A DNA stretch of 64,000 nucleotides from Streptomyces sp. NBC_01669 (GCF_026339735.1 NZ_JAPEQG010000001.1:3100001-3164000), one strand, 5' to 3'; shown: positions 15,454 through 24,896, counted from the first letter of the stretch. The notes: a model not told the origin generated them from the sequence alone. Made by a program: numbers and translations.

Positions 15454-16479
15454 TCAGAACACCGACTCCGCCTCGTACATCCGGTCCTTCGGTACCGTCT
15501 TCAGCTGCGTGATCGCGTCCGCGAGCGGGACCATCGTGATGTCGTTGCCGCGCAGCGCCGTCATCCGGCCGAAGTCGCCCCGGTGCGCCGCCTCGACCGC
15601 GTGCCAGCCGAAGCGGGTGGCGAGCACCCGGTCGTACGCGGTCGGCGTGCCGCCGCGCTGGACGTGGCCGAGAATGACCGGCCTGGCCTCCTTGCCGAGC
15701 CTGGTCTCCAACTCGACCGCGAGCCGGTTGCCGATGCCCTGGAAGCGCTCGTGGCCGTACTGGTCGATCTCGCCCTTGGCGTACGGCATCGAGCCCTCGG
15801 CCGGGTGCGCGCCCTCGGCCACGCAGATGACCGCGAACTTCTTGCCGCGTGCGAAGCGTTCCTCGACCATCTTGACCAGGTCCGCGACCTCGAACGGCCG
15901 CTCGGGCAGACAGATGCCGTGCGCACCGCCCGCCATGCCGGACTCCAGCGCGATCCAGCCCGCGTGCCGGCCCATCACCTCGACGACCATGACCCGCTGG
16001 TGCGATTCGGCCGTGGTCTTGAGACGGTCTATGGCTTCGGTGGCGACGCCCACCGCCGTGTCGAAGCCGAAGGTGCGGTCGGTGGACGAGATGTCGTTGT
16101 CGATGGTCTTCGGGACGCCGACGACGGGCATTCCGGCGTCCGACAGCATCCGGGCCGCGGTGAGGGTGCCCTCGCCGCCGATCGGGATCAGCGCGTCGAT
16201 GCCGTAACGGCGGCTCAGCTCGTCACAGTTCTCGGCCGCTTCGCGGAGCCGGTCGCGCTCCAGCCGGGCCGAGCCGAGGATGGTGCCGCCGCGGGCGAGG
16301 ATGCCGCTGACCGCGTTGAGGTCGAGGGGCCGGAAGTGACCGTCGAGGAGTCCCTTGAACCCGTCCTCGAAGCCGATGACTTCATCACCATGACCCACCA
16401 CGGCGCGGTGCACGACCGACCGGATCACTGCGTTCAGGCCCGGGCAGTCGCCGCCTGCGGTGAGAACTCCGATGCGCAT
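15454..16479 (-). CDS. pfkA: 6-phosphofructokinase
   Basis: The 341-residue enzyme phosphorylates fructose 6-phosphate to the 1,6-bisphosphate, the committed step of glycolysis. Motifs are the nucleotide loop VLTAGGDCPGLNAVI, GGEGTL, the catalytic PKTIDNDI, the substrate loop EVMGRHAGWIA and RPVILGHVQRGGTPTAYDRV. PKTIDND together with GGEGT places it in the actinobacterial group related to PPi-dependent enzymes. The Streptomyces members I know of use ATP, so ATP is the expected donor. Length is as usual. The gene is alone, transcribed away from pta, with a 272-bp shared upstream region. Confidence 0.95.
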   Translation of the reverse strand: MRIGVLTAGGDCPGLNAVIRSVVHRAVVGHGDEVIGFEDGFKGLLDGHFRPLDLNAVSGILARGGTILGSARLERDRLREAAENCDELSRRYGIDALIPIGGEGTLTAARMLSDAGMPVVGVPKTIDNDISSTDRTFGFDTAVGVATEAIDRLKTTAESHQRVMVVEVMGRHAGWIALESGMAGGAHGICLPERPFEVADLVKMVEERFARGKKFAVICVAEGAHPAEGSMPYAKGEIDQYGHERFQGIGNRLAVELETRLGKEARPVILGHVQRGGTPTAYDRVLATRFGWHAVEAAHRGDFGRMTALRGNDITMVPLADAITQLKTVPKDRMYEAESVF

Positions 16480-16751
16480 CGTGCTGTGTCTCCTGCTCGC
16501 TAGTGCCGTGCATTCCGGGGGCGACTACAGAATCCCCCGTACCGTGAGCCACAACGATTGTCCCACGTCAGGTCTGGACCTCGCGCTACCGACTCTTCCA
16601 CCGGCACCGCACCGGACGGAGTGCCGGGCGCGACGGGGCTCTTCCCGCACCCGATCAGGGCCTTTCGTCCGGCGGGCGGCTTATCCGCCCCCGCAGGTAT
16701 CGTCAACAGGGCGATATCGCTCCAACCGGACAGAACGACGGGAGAGCACGC

Positions 16752-18824
16752 GTGACGCGCAGCGTGTACGTGACAGGAATCGACCGGGGAGACGGCCGTC
16801 AGGTCGTCGATCTGGGAGTCATGGAGCTCCTGACGCGTCAGGTGGACCGGGTCGGGGTGTTCCGGCCGCTGGTCCATGACGGCCCCGACCGGCTGTTCGA
16901 GCTGCTGCGGGCCCGCTACCGGCTCTCCCAGGACCCGTCGACGGTCTACGGCCTGGACTACGCGGAGGCGTCCGCGCTACAGGCGGAGAAGGGTACCGAC
17001 GAACTGGTCTCGCGGCTCGTCGACCGCTTCCATCAGGTGGCCCGCTCGTACGAGGTGGTGCTGGTCCTCGGCACGGACTTCGCGGCCACCCAACTCCCCG
17101 ACGAGCTGGCGCTCAATGCCCGGCTGGCCAACGAGTTCGGCGCCTCGGTGATCGCCGTGGTCGGCGGGAAGGGGCAGGACGCGGAGTCCGTGCGGGCCGA
17201 GACGAGGAACGCCTACCGGGCGTACGCCGGGCTGGGCTGCGACGTCCTTGCGATGGTGGTGAACCGGGTGGCGGCGGAGGACCGCGAGGTCATCGCCGAG
17301 CGGCTGGCGGCGCGGCTGCCCGTCCCCTGTTCGGTGCTGCCGGACGACGCGGCGCTCTCCGCGCCGACGGTCGCCCAGATCACCACGGCGCTCGGCGGAA
17401 CGGTTCTGCTCGGCGACGACGCGGGGCTGGCCAGGGACGCGCTGGACTTCGTCTTCGGCGGGGCGATGCTGCCGAATCTGCTGAACGCACTGACGCCGGG
17501 CTGTCTCGTGGTCACGCCCGGGGACCGGGCGGACCTGGTGGTCGGCTCGCTGGCGGCGCACAGCGCCGGAACCCCGCCCATCGCGGGTGTGCTGCTGACC
17601 CTGAACGAGCGCCCCGGCGAGGAGATACTCAAGCTGGCCGCACGTCTCGCACCGGGCACCCCGGTCGTGTCGGTGGCCGGCGGATCCTTCCCCACCGCGG
17701 GCGAACTCTTCGCGCTGGAGGGAAAGTTGAACGCGGCGACGCCCCGCAAGGCAGAGACCGCACTGGGCCTCTTCGAGCGCCACGTCGACACCGGCGCCCT
17801 GCTGGAGCGGATCTCGGTGGCCCGCAGCGGCCGCGTCACGCCGATGATGTTCGAGCACGAGCTGCTGGAACAGGCCCGCGCGGACCGGCGCCGCGTGGTG
17901 CTGCCGGAGGGCACCGAGGAGCGGGTGCTGCGCGCCGCCGATGTGCTGCTGCGCCGCGACGTCTGCGAGCTCACCCTGCTCGGCGACCTCGACATCATCC
18001 GCAAGAAGGCCGCCGACCTCGGCATCGACCTCGCCGATACGCAGCTGATCGACCCGCAGACCTCGGAGCTGCGTCAGGCGTTCGCGGAGCGGTACGCACA
18101 GCTGCGGGCGCACCGCGGGGTCACGGTGGAGCTGGCGTACGACGTCGTCTCGGACGTGAACTACTTCGGCACGCTGATGGTCCAGGAGGGCCTGGCCGAC
18201 GGCATGGTCTCCGGGGCCGTGCACTCCACCGCCGCGACGATCCGCCCGGCCTTCGAGATCATCAAGACGAAGCCGGACGCGTCGATCGTCTCCTCGGTCT
18301 TCTTCATGTGCCTCTCGGACAAGGTCCTGGTGTACGGGGACTGTGCGGTCAACCCGGACCCGGACGCGGAGCAGCTCGCGGACATCGCCGTCCAGTCCGC
18401 CGTCACCGCCGCCCGCTTCGGTGTCGAGCCGCGGATCGCGATGCTCTCGTACTCGACGGGCACCTCGGGCACGGGCGCCGATGTCGACAAGGTGCGGCAG
18501 GCGACGGACCTGGTGCGCGCGAGCCGGCCGGATCTCAGGATCGAGGGTCCGATCCAGTACGACGCGGCGGTGGAGCCGAGCGTCGCCGCGACCAAGCTGC
18601 CCGGGTCGGAGGTGGCGGGGCAGGCGACCGTGCTGATCTTCCCGGACCTGAACACCGGCAACAACACCTACAAGGCCGTGCAGCGCTCGGCCGGCGCGGT
18701 GGCCGTCGGCCCGGTGCTCCAGGGCCTGCGCAAGCCCGTCAACGACCTCTCCCGCGGTGCGCTCGTCCAGGACATCGTCAATACCGTGGCGATCACGGCG
18801 ATCCAGGCGCAGGGCGAGGAGTGA
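16752..18824 (+). CDS. pta: Phosphate acetyltransferase
   Basis: The 690-residue enzyme converts acetyl-CoA and phosphate to acetyl phosphate. It has the long form: an N-terminal DRTGG-type regulatory region (with NVVGG-like VIAVVGGKGQDAESV) and a C-terminal transacetylase domain from ~370. The latter includes RVVLPEGTEERVLRAAD, DGMVSGAVHSTAATIRPAF and FPDLNTGNNTYKAVQRSA. The start is the GTG at 16752, preceded by GGGAGAG. It is followed by ackA with near-overlap, so acetate production and acetyl phosphate are controlled as a unit. Confidence 0.95.
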   Translation: MTRSVYVTGIDRGDGRQVVDLGVMELLTRQVDRVGVFRPLVHDGPDRLFELLRARYRLSQDPSTVYGLDYAEASALQAEKGTDELVSRLVDRFHQVARSYEVVLVLGTDFAATQLPDELALNARLANEFGASVIAVVGGKGQDAESVRAETRNAYRAYAGLGCDVLAMVVNRVAAEDREVIAERLAARLPVPCSVLPDDAALSAPTVAQITTALGGTVLLGDDAGLARDALDFVFGGAMLPNLLNALTPGCLVVTPGDRADLVVGSLAAHSAGTPPIAGVLLTLNERPGEEILKLAARLAPGTPVVSVAGGSFPTAGELFALEGKLNAATPRKAETALGLFERHVDTGALLERISVARSGRVTPMMFEHELLEQARADRRRVVLPEGTEERVLRAADVLLRRDVCELTLLGDLDIIRKKAADLGIDLADTQLIDPQTSELRQAFAERYAQLRAHRGVTVELAYDVVSDVNYFGTLMVQEGLADGMVSGAVHSTAATIRPAFEIIKTKPDASIVSSVFFMCLSDKVLVYGDCAVNPDPDAEQLADIAVQSAVTAARFGVEPRIAMLSYSTGTSGTGADVDKVRQATDLVRASRPDLRIEGPIQYDAAVEPSVAATKLPGSEVAGQATVLIFPDLNTGNNTYKAVQRSAGAVAVGPVLQGLRKPVNDLSRGALVQDIVNTVAITAIQAQGEE

Positions 18825-18829
18825 TCCGC

Positions 18830-20122
18830 ATGACCACCCCCACGAAGGAAGGTTCCGCCGCCGTGCAGGCCCGTCGCGTCCTCGTCCTCAACTCCGGCTC
18901 CTCATCGGTGAAGTACCAGCTCCTCGACATGGAGGACCGCTCCCGGCTCGCGATCGGCCTGGTCGAGCGGATCGGCGAGGAAACCTCCCGTCTGGTGCAC
19001 ACCCCGCTGACCGGCGGCGCCGCGACACGCGAGCGCACGGGCAGGATCGCCGACCACGAGGCGGCGCTGAAGGCGGCGGCCGAGGAGCTGGCCGCGGACG
19101 GGCTGGGGCTGGACTCTCCCGAGCTGGCCTCGATCGGCCACCGGGTGGTGCACGGCGGCCTGCGTTTCACCGAGCCGACCGTGATCACCGACGAGGTGCT
19201 GGCGGAGATCGAACGGCTCGTCCCGGTGGCGCCGCTGCACAACCCGGCGAACATCATCGGGATCCGTACCGCACAGGCGCTCCGCCCCGACCTGCCCCAG
19301 GTCGCCGTCTTCGACACCGCGTTCCACACCACGATGCCGGAGTCCGCCGCGCGCTACGCGATCGACGTGGAGACCGCGGACGCCCACCGCATCCGCCGCT
19401 ACGGCTTCCACGGCACCTCGCACGCGTACGTCTCCCGCAAGGCCGCCGAGCTGCTGGGGCGCACCCCCGAGGAGGTCAATGTCATCGTGCTGCACCTGGG
19501 CAACGGCGCCTCGGCGTCGGCGGTGGCGGGCGGCCGGTGCGTGGAGACGTCGATGGGACTGACCCCGCTGGAGGGGCTGGTGATGGGGACCCGGTCCGGG
19601 GACATCGACCCGGCGGTCACCTTCCATCTGAAGCGGGTGGCGGGGATGTCGATCGACGAGATCGATGTCCTGCTCAACAAGAGGAGCGGTCTGGTCGGGC
19701 TCTGCGGGGACAACGACATGCGGGAGATCCGGCGCCGGATCGACGAGGGCGACGAGCGGGCGGCGCTGGCGTTCGACATCTATGTGCACCGGCTGAAGAA
19801 GTACATCGGCGCCTATTCGGCGGTCCTCGGGCGGGTGGATGCCGTGGTGTTCACGGCGGGGGTCGGGGAGAACTCGGCGCCCGTACGGGAGGCTGCGATC
19901 GCCGGTCTCGAAGAGTTCGGCCTCGCGGTGGACGCCGGTCTCAACGCCGTACGGTCCGGTGAACCGAGGCTGATCTCACCGGACTACGCGCGGGTCGCGG
20001 TCGCCGTGGTGCCGACGGACGAGGAGCTGGAGATCGCCGGCCAGACCTTTGCGCTGGTCGAGAGGCTCGGACGGACCGCGCAGCCCGGGCAGGCCGAACC
20101 GCTCGGACAGGTCGACAACTGA
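18830..20122 (+). CDS. ackA: Acetate kinase
   Basis: It makes ATP and acetate from acetyl phosphate, the partner step to pta. Motifs are VLNSGSSSVKYQLLD, GHRVVHGG, HLGNGASASAVAGG, GLTPLEGLVMGTRSGDID and FTAGVGENSAPVR. The ATG at 18830 gives 430 residues and lies 5 bp after the pta stop. A GTG at 18863, preceded by AAGGAAGG, would give 419 residues and begin VQARRVLVLNSG, closer to the usual family length; that is the main uncertainty. The C-terminal ~20 residues are an unconserved extension. Confidence 0.94.
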   Translation: MTTPTKEGSAAVQARRVLVLNSGSSSVKYQLLDMEDRSRLAIGLVERIGEETSRLVHTPLTGGAATRERTGRIADHEAALKAAAEELAADGLGLDSPELASIGHRVVHGGLRFTEPTVITDEVLAEIERLVPVAPLHNPANIIGIRTAQALRPDLPQVAVFDTAFHTTMPESAARYAIDVETADAHRIRRYGFHGTSHAYVSRKAAELLGRTPEEVNVIVLHLGNGASASAVAGGRCVETSMGLTPLEGLVMGTRSGDIDPAVTFHLKRVAGMSIDEIDVLLNKRSGLVGLCGDNDMREIRRRIDEGDERAALAFDIYVHRLKKYIGAYSAVLGRVDAVVFTAGVGENSAPVREAAIAGLEEFGLAVDAGLNAVRSGEPRLISPDYARVAVAVVPTDEELEIAGQTFALVERLGRTAQPGQAEPLGQVDN

Positions 20123-20196
20123 GCACCCCCGCGCCCCTTTGTATCTTCCACCAGCCGGAATATTCCGCAGTGAAACAAACCGATAGGATCCGCCTC

Positions 20197-21627
20197 ATGC
20201 GCCGTTCCAAAATCGTCTGCACCCTCGGTCCCGCCGTCGACTCCCACGAGCAGCTCGTCGCTCTGATCGAGGCCGGCATGAGCGTGGCCCGATTCAACTT
20301 CAGCCACGGCTCCCACGAGGAACACCAGGGCCGTTACGACCGTGTCCGCCGGGCCGCCGCCGAGACCGGCCGGGCGGTCGGCGTACTCGCCGACCTCCAG
20401 GGCCCGAAGATCCGCCTGGCGAAGTTCGCCGAGGGCCCCGTCGAACTGGTCCGCGGGGACGAGTTCACCATCACCACCGAGGACGTCCCCGGTGACAAGT
20501 CGATCTGCGGTACGACCTACAAGGGGCTGCCGGGCGACGTCGACAAGGGCGACCCGATCCTGATCAACGACGGCAACGTCGAGCTGAAGGTCGTCGAGGT
20601 CGAGGGTTCCCGGGTCAAGACCATCGTCATCGAGGGCGGGGTGATCTCCGACCACAAGGGGATCAACCTGCCGGGTGCGGCGGTCAACGTCCCTGCCCTG
20701 TCCGAGAAGGACGTCGAGGACCTCCGCTTCGCCCTGCGGATGGGCTGCGACCTGGTCGCCCTCTCCTTCGTGCGCGACGCCGACGACGTCAAGGACGTCC
20801 ACAAGATCATGGACGAGGAGGGCCGCCGGGTCCCCGTCATCGCCAAGGTCGAGAAGCCGCAGGCCGTCGAGCACATGGAGGGCGTCGTCATGGCGTTCGA
20901 CGGTGTGATGGTCGCCCGTGGCGACCTGGCCGTCGAGTACCCCCTGGAGAAGGTCCCGATGGTGCAGAAGCGCCTCGTGGAGCTCTGCCGGCGGAACGCC
21001 AAGCCGGTGATCGTGGCGACCCAGATGATGGAGTCGATGATCACCAACTCGCGGCCGACCCGCGCCGAGGCGTCCGACGTCGCCAACGCGATCCTGGACG
21101 GGGCCGACGCGGTCATGCTGTCCGCCGAGTCCAGCGTGGGCGCGTACCCGATCGAGACGGTCAAGACGATGTCGAAGATCGTCGTCGCCGCCGAGGAGGA
21201 GCTGCTCTCCAAGGGCCTGCAGCCGCTGGTCCCGGGCAAGAAGCCCCGTACCCAGGGCGGTTCGGTGGCCCGCGCGGCCTGCGAGATCGCGGACTTCCTG
21301 AACGGCAAGGCTCTGGTCGCCTTCACCAAGTCCGGTGACACGGCCCGCCGGCTCTCCCGCTACCGCGCCGCGCAGCCGATCCTGGCCTTCACCACCGACG
21401 AGTCCACCCGGAACCAACTCGCCCTGAGCTGGGGCGTCGAGGCCCACGTCGTGCCGCACGTGGACAACACCGACGCCATGGTGGACCTGGTCGACGCGGA
21501 GCTGCTGAAGCTGAGCCGCTACAACGCCGGTGACACGATGGTCATCACGGCCGGTTCGCCCCCCGGCGTCCCCGGCACCACCAACATGGTCCGGGTGCAC
21601 CACGTGGGCGGCAGCGACCGCGGCTGA
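20197..21627 (+). CDS. pyk: Pyruvate kinase
   Basis: The 476-residue enzyme converts phosphoenolpyruvate and ADP to pyruvate and ATP. It has MRRSKIVCTLGPAVDS at the start, NFSHGSHEEHQ, the catalytic lysine in VIAKVEKPQ, VARGDLAVE, KPVIVATQMMESM and the C-terminal allosteric domain. An upstream in-frame GTG at 20170 exists, but AGGATCC 8 nt before the ATG at 20197 fits the family start. It lies just downstream of pta-ackA, so lower glycolysis and acetate overflow are clustered. A strong terminator follows. Confidence 0.96.
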   Translation: MRRSKIVCTLGPAVDSHEQLVALIEAGMSVARFNFSHGSHEEHQGRYDRVRRAAAETGRAVGVLADLQGPKIRLAKFAEGPVELVRGDEFTITTEDVPGDKSICGTTYKGLPGDVDKGDPILINDGNVELKVVEVEGSRVKTIVIEGGVISDHKGINLPGAAVNVPALSEKDVEDLRFALRMGCDLVALSFVRDADDVKDVHKIMDEEGRRVPVIAKVEKPQAVEHMEGVVMAFDGVMVARGDLAVEYPLEKVPMVQKRLVELCRRNAKPVIVATQMMESMITNSRPTRAEASDVANAILDGADAVMLSAESSVGAYPIETVKTMSKIVVAAEEELLSKGLQPLVPGKKPRTQGGSVARAACEIADFLNGKALVAFTKSGDTARRLSRYRAAQPILAFTTDESTRNQLALSWGVEAHVVPHVDNTDAMVDLVDAELLKLSRYNAGDTMVITAGSPPGVPGTTNMVRVHHVGGSDRG

Positions 21628-21651
21628 CGAGCCGACCGCACCGGCATACGG

Positions 21652-21691
21652 CTGTGGCCCGCACCCCCTTCGAAGGGGGTGCGGGCCACAG
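21652..21691 (+). terminator. Terminator after pyk
   Basis: A perfect 40-nt palindrome with half CTGTGGCCCGCACCCCC and centre TTCGAA lies 24 bp after the pyk stop. It also faces the end of the convergent secreted-protein gene. Confidence 0.9.
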
Positions 21692-21726
21692 TCCTGTGCG
21701 GCTCCCTGACGGGTCCGGGTCCTGTC

Positions 21727-22980
21727 CTAGCTGTTGCCGCCGGTGAAGTAGTTGTGCAGCCCGGGCACCGTGAGCGAGCCGCCGAACTGGCCTGCCTGGG
21801 TCACCTTGACGTTGGTGAAGAAGGCGAAGGGCACGTTCACCGGCGGCGGCGTCTGGGGGCTGAATGTGACCGGGATCAGGCCGAAGAGGTTGCCCTTCAG
21901 CTCCTCCGTGTACATCGTCACCGTGCCGTTGCGGATGGTGGACGTGGAGCCCTTGCTCGCCTGGACATGGGCCGTGGTGCCGTTCGGGCCGACCGTCAGC
22001 TGGTGGAGGTCCTTGATGTCGACGGAGCTCGCGGTGAACTTCAGCACCTTCTTGATGGTGCCGTCCTGCGTCTTCACCTCGACGATGCCCTTGTAGTCGA
22101 GCCCGTTGAGGGTGAGCAGCGAGCTGTCCAGGATCCACGGGTCGGTCGGGAGCAGCGGGACGCCCGTTTCCAGGTCCGCCGCGGCCAGTGCCTCGGGGTC
22201 GGCGGTCGGACACGGGAAGCGCTCCTTGGCGCCGTCCGGGATGTCCTCGTCCTTCTTGGCGTCGAGCCCCTTGACGCTGTCGTCGAGCTCCTCGACCGAC
22301 GTGCCTGCCTTGTCCGCCGCGTCACGGATGGCCTCGGCGGTCTTGTCGACCGTGCCCTTCACGACGTCCGTGACCTTGTCGGTGGACTTGGTCGCGGTGT
22401 CCGACGGCTCGGGGGACGCGGTGGTGGCGCTCGGGGACGGACTGGCCGTCTCCGCGTGCGATCCGTCGAGGAGGTCCTTGAGAGCGTCGCCGACGCCCAA
22501 CGGGTCGAGCGGGTTGTTCGTCGCCGTGGGCGAGGGGGAGGCGCTCGGCGTCTTTGCGGGAGCCGCGTCGCTCTGCTTCTTCGCCGCGTCGCTCGCCGAT
22601 TCGGTCGCCGAGGGCTTCGTGGTCGCCTCGTCCGAACCGCCGCCGGTGTCACCGCTGGTCTCACTGGCCGACGGGGACGGGGTCTTCGTCTCCGAGGCCG
22701 ACGCCGATGGCTCCGGCGACTCGGTCGGCTCGTCGGATCGGGTCACGCAGGGGCCCGCCGCGAAGGGGATGTCCGTCGCGTCGTCGGCCAGGGCAAGCTT
22801 CGGGGTGAGTCCCATCCCGACAAAGACCGCCGTCGGCATCGCGGCGAGCGCGAAGGCCTTGCCCGCGGGTATGTGAAGCTTCGTCAGCAGCGATTTTCTG
22901 GGGGCCGCGTGGCGCGGCCCGCTTCTCACCCGGAAGTCCTCGCCTCCGGTCGAGTTCAGCTGCGTCTCGTCACCCCGCAC
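21727..22980 (-). CDS. Secreted/anchored Ser-Thr-Pro-rich protein of the DUF6114 cluster
   Basis: The 417-residue product starts at a GTG with GGGAGGAA 5 nt upstream and overlaps the end of the DUF6114 gene by 11 bp. A basic N-terminus and a hydrophobic stretch near residues 35-60 (AGKAFALAAMPTAVFVGMG, then ALADD) look like a signal or anchor. Residues ~70-200 are a Ser/Pro/Thr/Glu linker. The C-terminal ~170 residues are beta-rich (IVEVKTQDGTIKKVLKFTAS, TVTMYTEELKGNLFGLIPV), with a single CP pair near their start. I know no function; the layout suggests a cell-wall-spanning protein with an outer beta domain. Confidence 0.7.
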   Translation of the reverse strand: MRGDETQLNSTGGEDFRVRSGPRHAAPRKSLLTKLHIPAGKAFALAAMPTAVFVGMGLTPKLALADDATDIPFAAGPCVTRSDEPTESPEPSASASETKTPSPSASETSGDTGGGSDEATTKPSATESASDAAKKQSDAAPAKTPSASPSPTATNNPLDPLGVGDALKDLLDGSHAETASPSPSATTASPEPSDTATKSTDKVTDVVKGTVDKTAEAIRDAADKAGTSVEELDDSVKGLDAKKDEDIPDGAKERFPCPTADPEALAAADLETGVPLLPTDPWILDSSLLTLNGLDYKGIVEVKTQDGTIKKVLKFTASSVDIKDLHQLTVGPNGTTAHVQASKGSTSTIRNGTVTMYTEELKGNLFGLIPVTFSPQTPPPVNVPFAFFTNVKVTQAGQFGGSLTVPGLHNYFTGGNS

Positions 22981-23563
22981 TGTTCCTCCCGCCGTTGACT
23001 TCAACGTTGCCGTTCGTGCTGTCGTCGCCCCACGGAGCGGGACCGGGGCTGTACGCCGGTCCGGCGTCGTGCTGCTGTTCCGTGCCGTCGGGCACCAAAC
23101 CCTCGGGAGCTTCCGGGCCCTGGGGCGAACGTCCGGCCGTGTGCTTGGCCGGCTGCTCGGCGGCGAGCGTACCCGGCGCCCAGGAGATGGAGAGCGCTCC
23201 ACCGAGCAGGGAGAACAGGAAGCCGATCAGGAACCCGCCGATGTTGGCAACCGGTATGGAGATCAGCGCTAGCAGGATCGCGGCGACTCCGGCGAACACT
23301 CTCACGATGTGGTGGAACCACATCGTGAGGCCCAGCGTGATCAGCAGGATCCCGATGATCAGCGATCCCGCACCGGCGGTCGTGGACATCGCCAGCGTGA
23401 TGTTGCCGAGGTGCATGTTGGCGTACGGGAAGTACGCGATGGGTAGACCACCCACCATAGTGAACAGGCCCGCCCAGAACGGCCGGTTACCCCGCCAGGT
23501 GCGGAATCCTCGCCAGAAGACGCGGAGGTAGTGCTCGTTCTGCCCTGTGGACTCGGGGCTCAT
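22970..23563 (-). CDS. DUF6114 membrane protein
   Basis: The 197-residue protein has four predicted membrane helices within residues ~25-135, including FWAGLFTMVGGLPIAYF, GAGSLIIGILLITLGLTMWF and GGFLIGFLFSLLGGALSISW. A hydrophilic Pro/Gly-rich tail follows. This matches the DUF6114 family, which in Streptomyces accompanies DUF6230 secreted proteins. Its function is unknown. It is placed between the DUF6230 gene and the Ser/Thr/Pro-rich gene, overlapping the latter, so the three likely form one surface complex. Confidence 0.8.
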   Translation of the reverse strand: MSPESTGQNEHYLRVFWRGFRTWRGNRPFWAGLFTMVGGLPIAYFPYANMHLGNITLAMSTTAGAGSLIIGILLITLGLTMWFHHIVRVFAGVAAILLALISIPVANIGGFLIGFLFSLLGGALSISWAPGTLAAEQPAKHTAGRSPQGPEAPEGLVPDGTEQQHDAGPAYSPGPAPWGDDSTNGNVEVNGGRNSAG

Positions 23564-23610
23564 GGAAAACAGCTCCCTGGAACCGGTACTGCTGTGAGAA
23601 GAGAAAAGGT

Positions 23611-23645
23611 GGGTGGCCGGAGACCCTCGGGGGCTCCGGCCACCC
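23611..23645 (-). terminator. Hairpin between the DUF6230 and DUF6114 genes
   Basis: A 12-bp stem GGGTGGCCGGAG/CTCCGGCCACCC with an 11-nt loop lies 10 bp after the DUF6230 stop. It would partly uncouple the secreted protein, which may be made in excess, from the two downstream genes. Confidence 0.75.
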
Positions 23646-23654
23646 GAGCGGGTG

Positions 23655-24296
23655 CTAGTAGCACTCCTTGGTGCCGCTGTGCAGCCGCAGGCTCAGGTTG
23701 CTGAGCTTGAAGGTGCCGGCAGTGGTCGCCCACGCCTTCTGCTTCACGTCAGTCAGCACGGCCGTCCTGGCGCGCTGCGCGAAGCCATTCGGGTTGACGG
23801 CCTTCTCGGTGCCGGACTGAATGCCGGGCTTGCCGACGGAGCCGGCGGCCACACCGATGTCGATGTTCTCGAAGTACGCGTCGGCGTCGAGCTCGGCGAC
23901 GTCCAGGTACAGGTTGGTCGCCTTGACCGGCTTCTTCGGGTCCGTACCCGCGTTCAGCTGCAGCGTGACAGTGCCGAGGCCGAACGGAAGGTTCGGAGTG
24001 ACCACCGACTGGCACATGTTGGTGATCGTGGCGTCACTGAAGCCGGACACGGCCACGGCGTGCGCCCCGTCCTTGGCCCCGGGGTCGGTGCCGGTGGCCA
24101 CGCTGCCGTACTGGACGAAGTCGTGGCCGACGAGCTTGTCCGCGTGCACCTTGAAGCTCTGGCCGGACACGCTGAACGACGCCGCGAGGGCGCCCTGGGC
24201 GAGGCCGACGCCCACCGCGGCGGTCGCGACGACGCTCGGCACCATGACCAGAGCGAAGCGCTTCCATCTGGTGCCGCCACGAACCTGGGAACTCAT
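23655..24296 (-). CDS. DUF6230 secreted protein
   Basis: The 213-residue protein has a clear signal peptide: basic MSSQVRGGTRWKRF, hydrophobic core, and a likely cut after GALA (residues ~35-40). The mature part is beta-rich (SFSVSGQSFKVHADKLVG, DAYFENIDIGVAAGSVGKPG) with two cysteines, in ITNMCQSV and the final KECY, which could form a disulphide. This is DUF6230, sometimes labelled cholesterol esterase in databases without evidence. The ATG at 24296 has GGAGGAAAA just upstream. A ~350-nt leader separates it from a palindromic candidate operator. Confidence 0.8.
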   Translation of the reverse strand: MSSQVRGGTRWKRFALVMVPSVVATAAVGVGLAQGALAASFSVSGQSFKVHADKLVGHDFVQYGSVATGTDPGAKDGAHAVAVSGFSDATITNMCQSVVTPNLPFGLGTVTLQLNAGTDPKKPVKATNLYLDVAELDADAYFENIDIGVAAGSVGKPGIQSGTEKAVNPNGFAQRARTAVLTDVKQKAWATTAGTFKLSNLSLRLHSGTKECY

Positions 24297-24896
24297 AAAT
24301 TTTCCTCCTTCTCGGACGTACATCTCCGGTCCGGGCCGGGGGCCCGTCCTGGGATGGGAGAAGTGCTACGTCCTCGGAAAGGAGAGCGCCGGAACCGGAG
24401 GCGTGAACCGCGTCCGAATCACTGGCGATCACCCCCGAGCGACAACCACTGGCCACGCGTTCGCGCAACCTGTTCGGACAGGCCCTGCCGGACGGCAGGA
24501 ACCCCCCTGTCCGCGGTCGGCGCCACTGCCGCCGACCCACTCGGTGGGGACCCAAATCGGGCGCCGCGCCGACTGGCGGTCGGGCTGGCGTCATTGGACC
24601 GAGCGTGGCCGATCGTGGTGCATTAGCGCCCGCGACACAAGGGGGTTCGTTACTCGCTAGTAACGGCCCGATAACCAAGGCACGACAGGGCGGCGCCACC
24701 CGGCCACACAGGGTGGCACCCCCCGCAAGGAGGAAAGGGAGAATTGGGGTTCTTAAGCGGACAGAACCGCACGCACGATTTACTGGCAGTAACAGCCCGT
24801 GCTTTTATCAAGATTTGGTAAAGCGAGGGCGACTGTTGTCGCCGGATCGCGAAAACGACCGTGACGCCCACGGGACGCCACGGCCTTGTTGTCACA
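24297..24896. other. 600-bp intergenic region upstream of the DUF6230 gene
   Basis: No gene is apparent. The region carries the candidate operator at 24649-24664 and a relatively AT-rich patch near 24800-24830. It probably contains the promoter of the DUF6230 cluster and a long untranslated leader. The stretch next to 24896 follows the stop of the thioredoxin-TPR gene, and only weak hairpins are visible there. Confidence 0.5.
24649..24664 (-). promoter_or_regulatory. Candidate TetR-type operator
   Basis: GTTACT, CGCT, AGTAAC form a perfect 6-bp dyad with a 4-nt centre, upstream of the DUF6230 gene. The TTACT...AGTAA form resembles sites used by TetR-family lipid regulators in actinobacteria; that link is inference. 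Confidence 0.5.

Noticed and set aside
14812..16503. 563-codon plus-strand frame
   Set aside because: It spans the XRE gene in another frame and the antisense of pfkA; no domain supports it.
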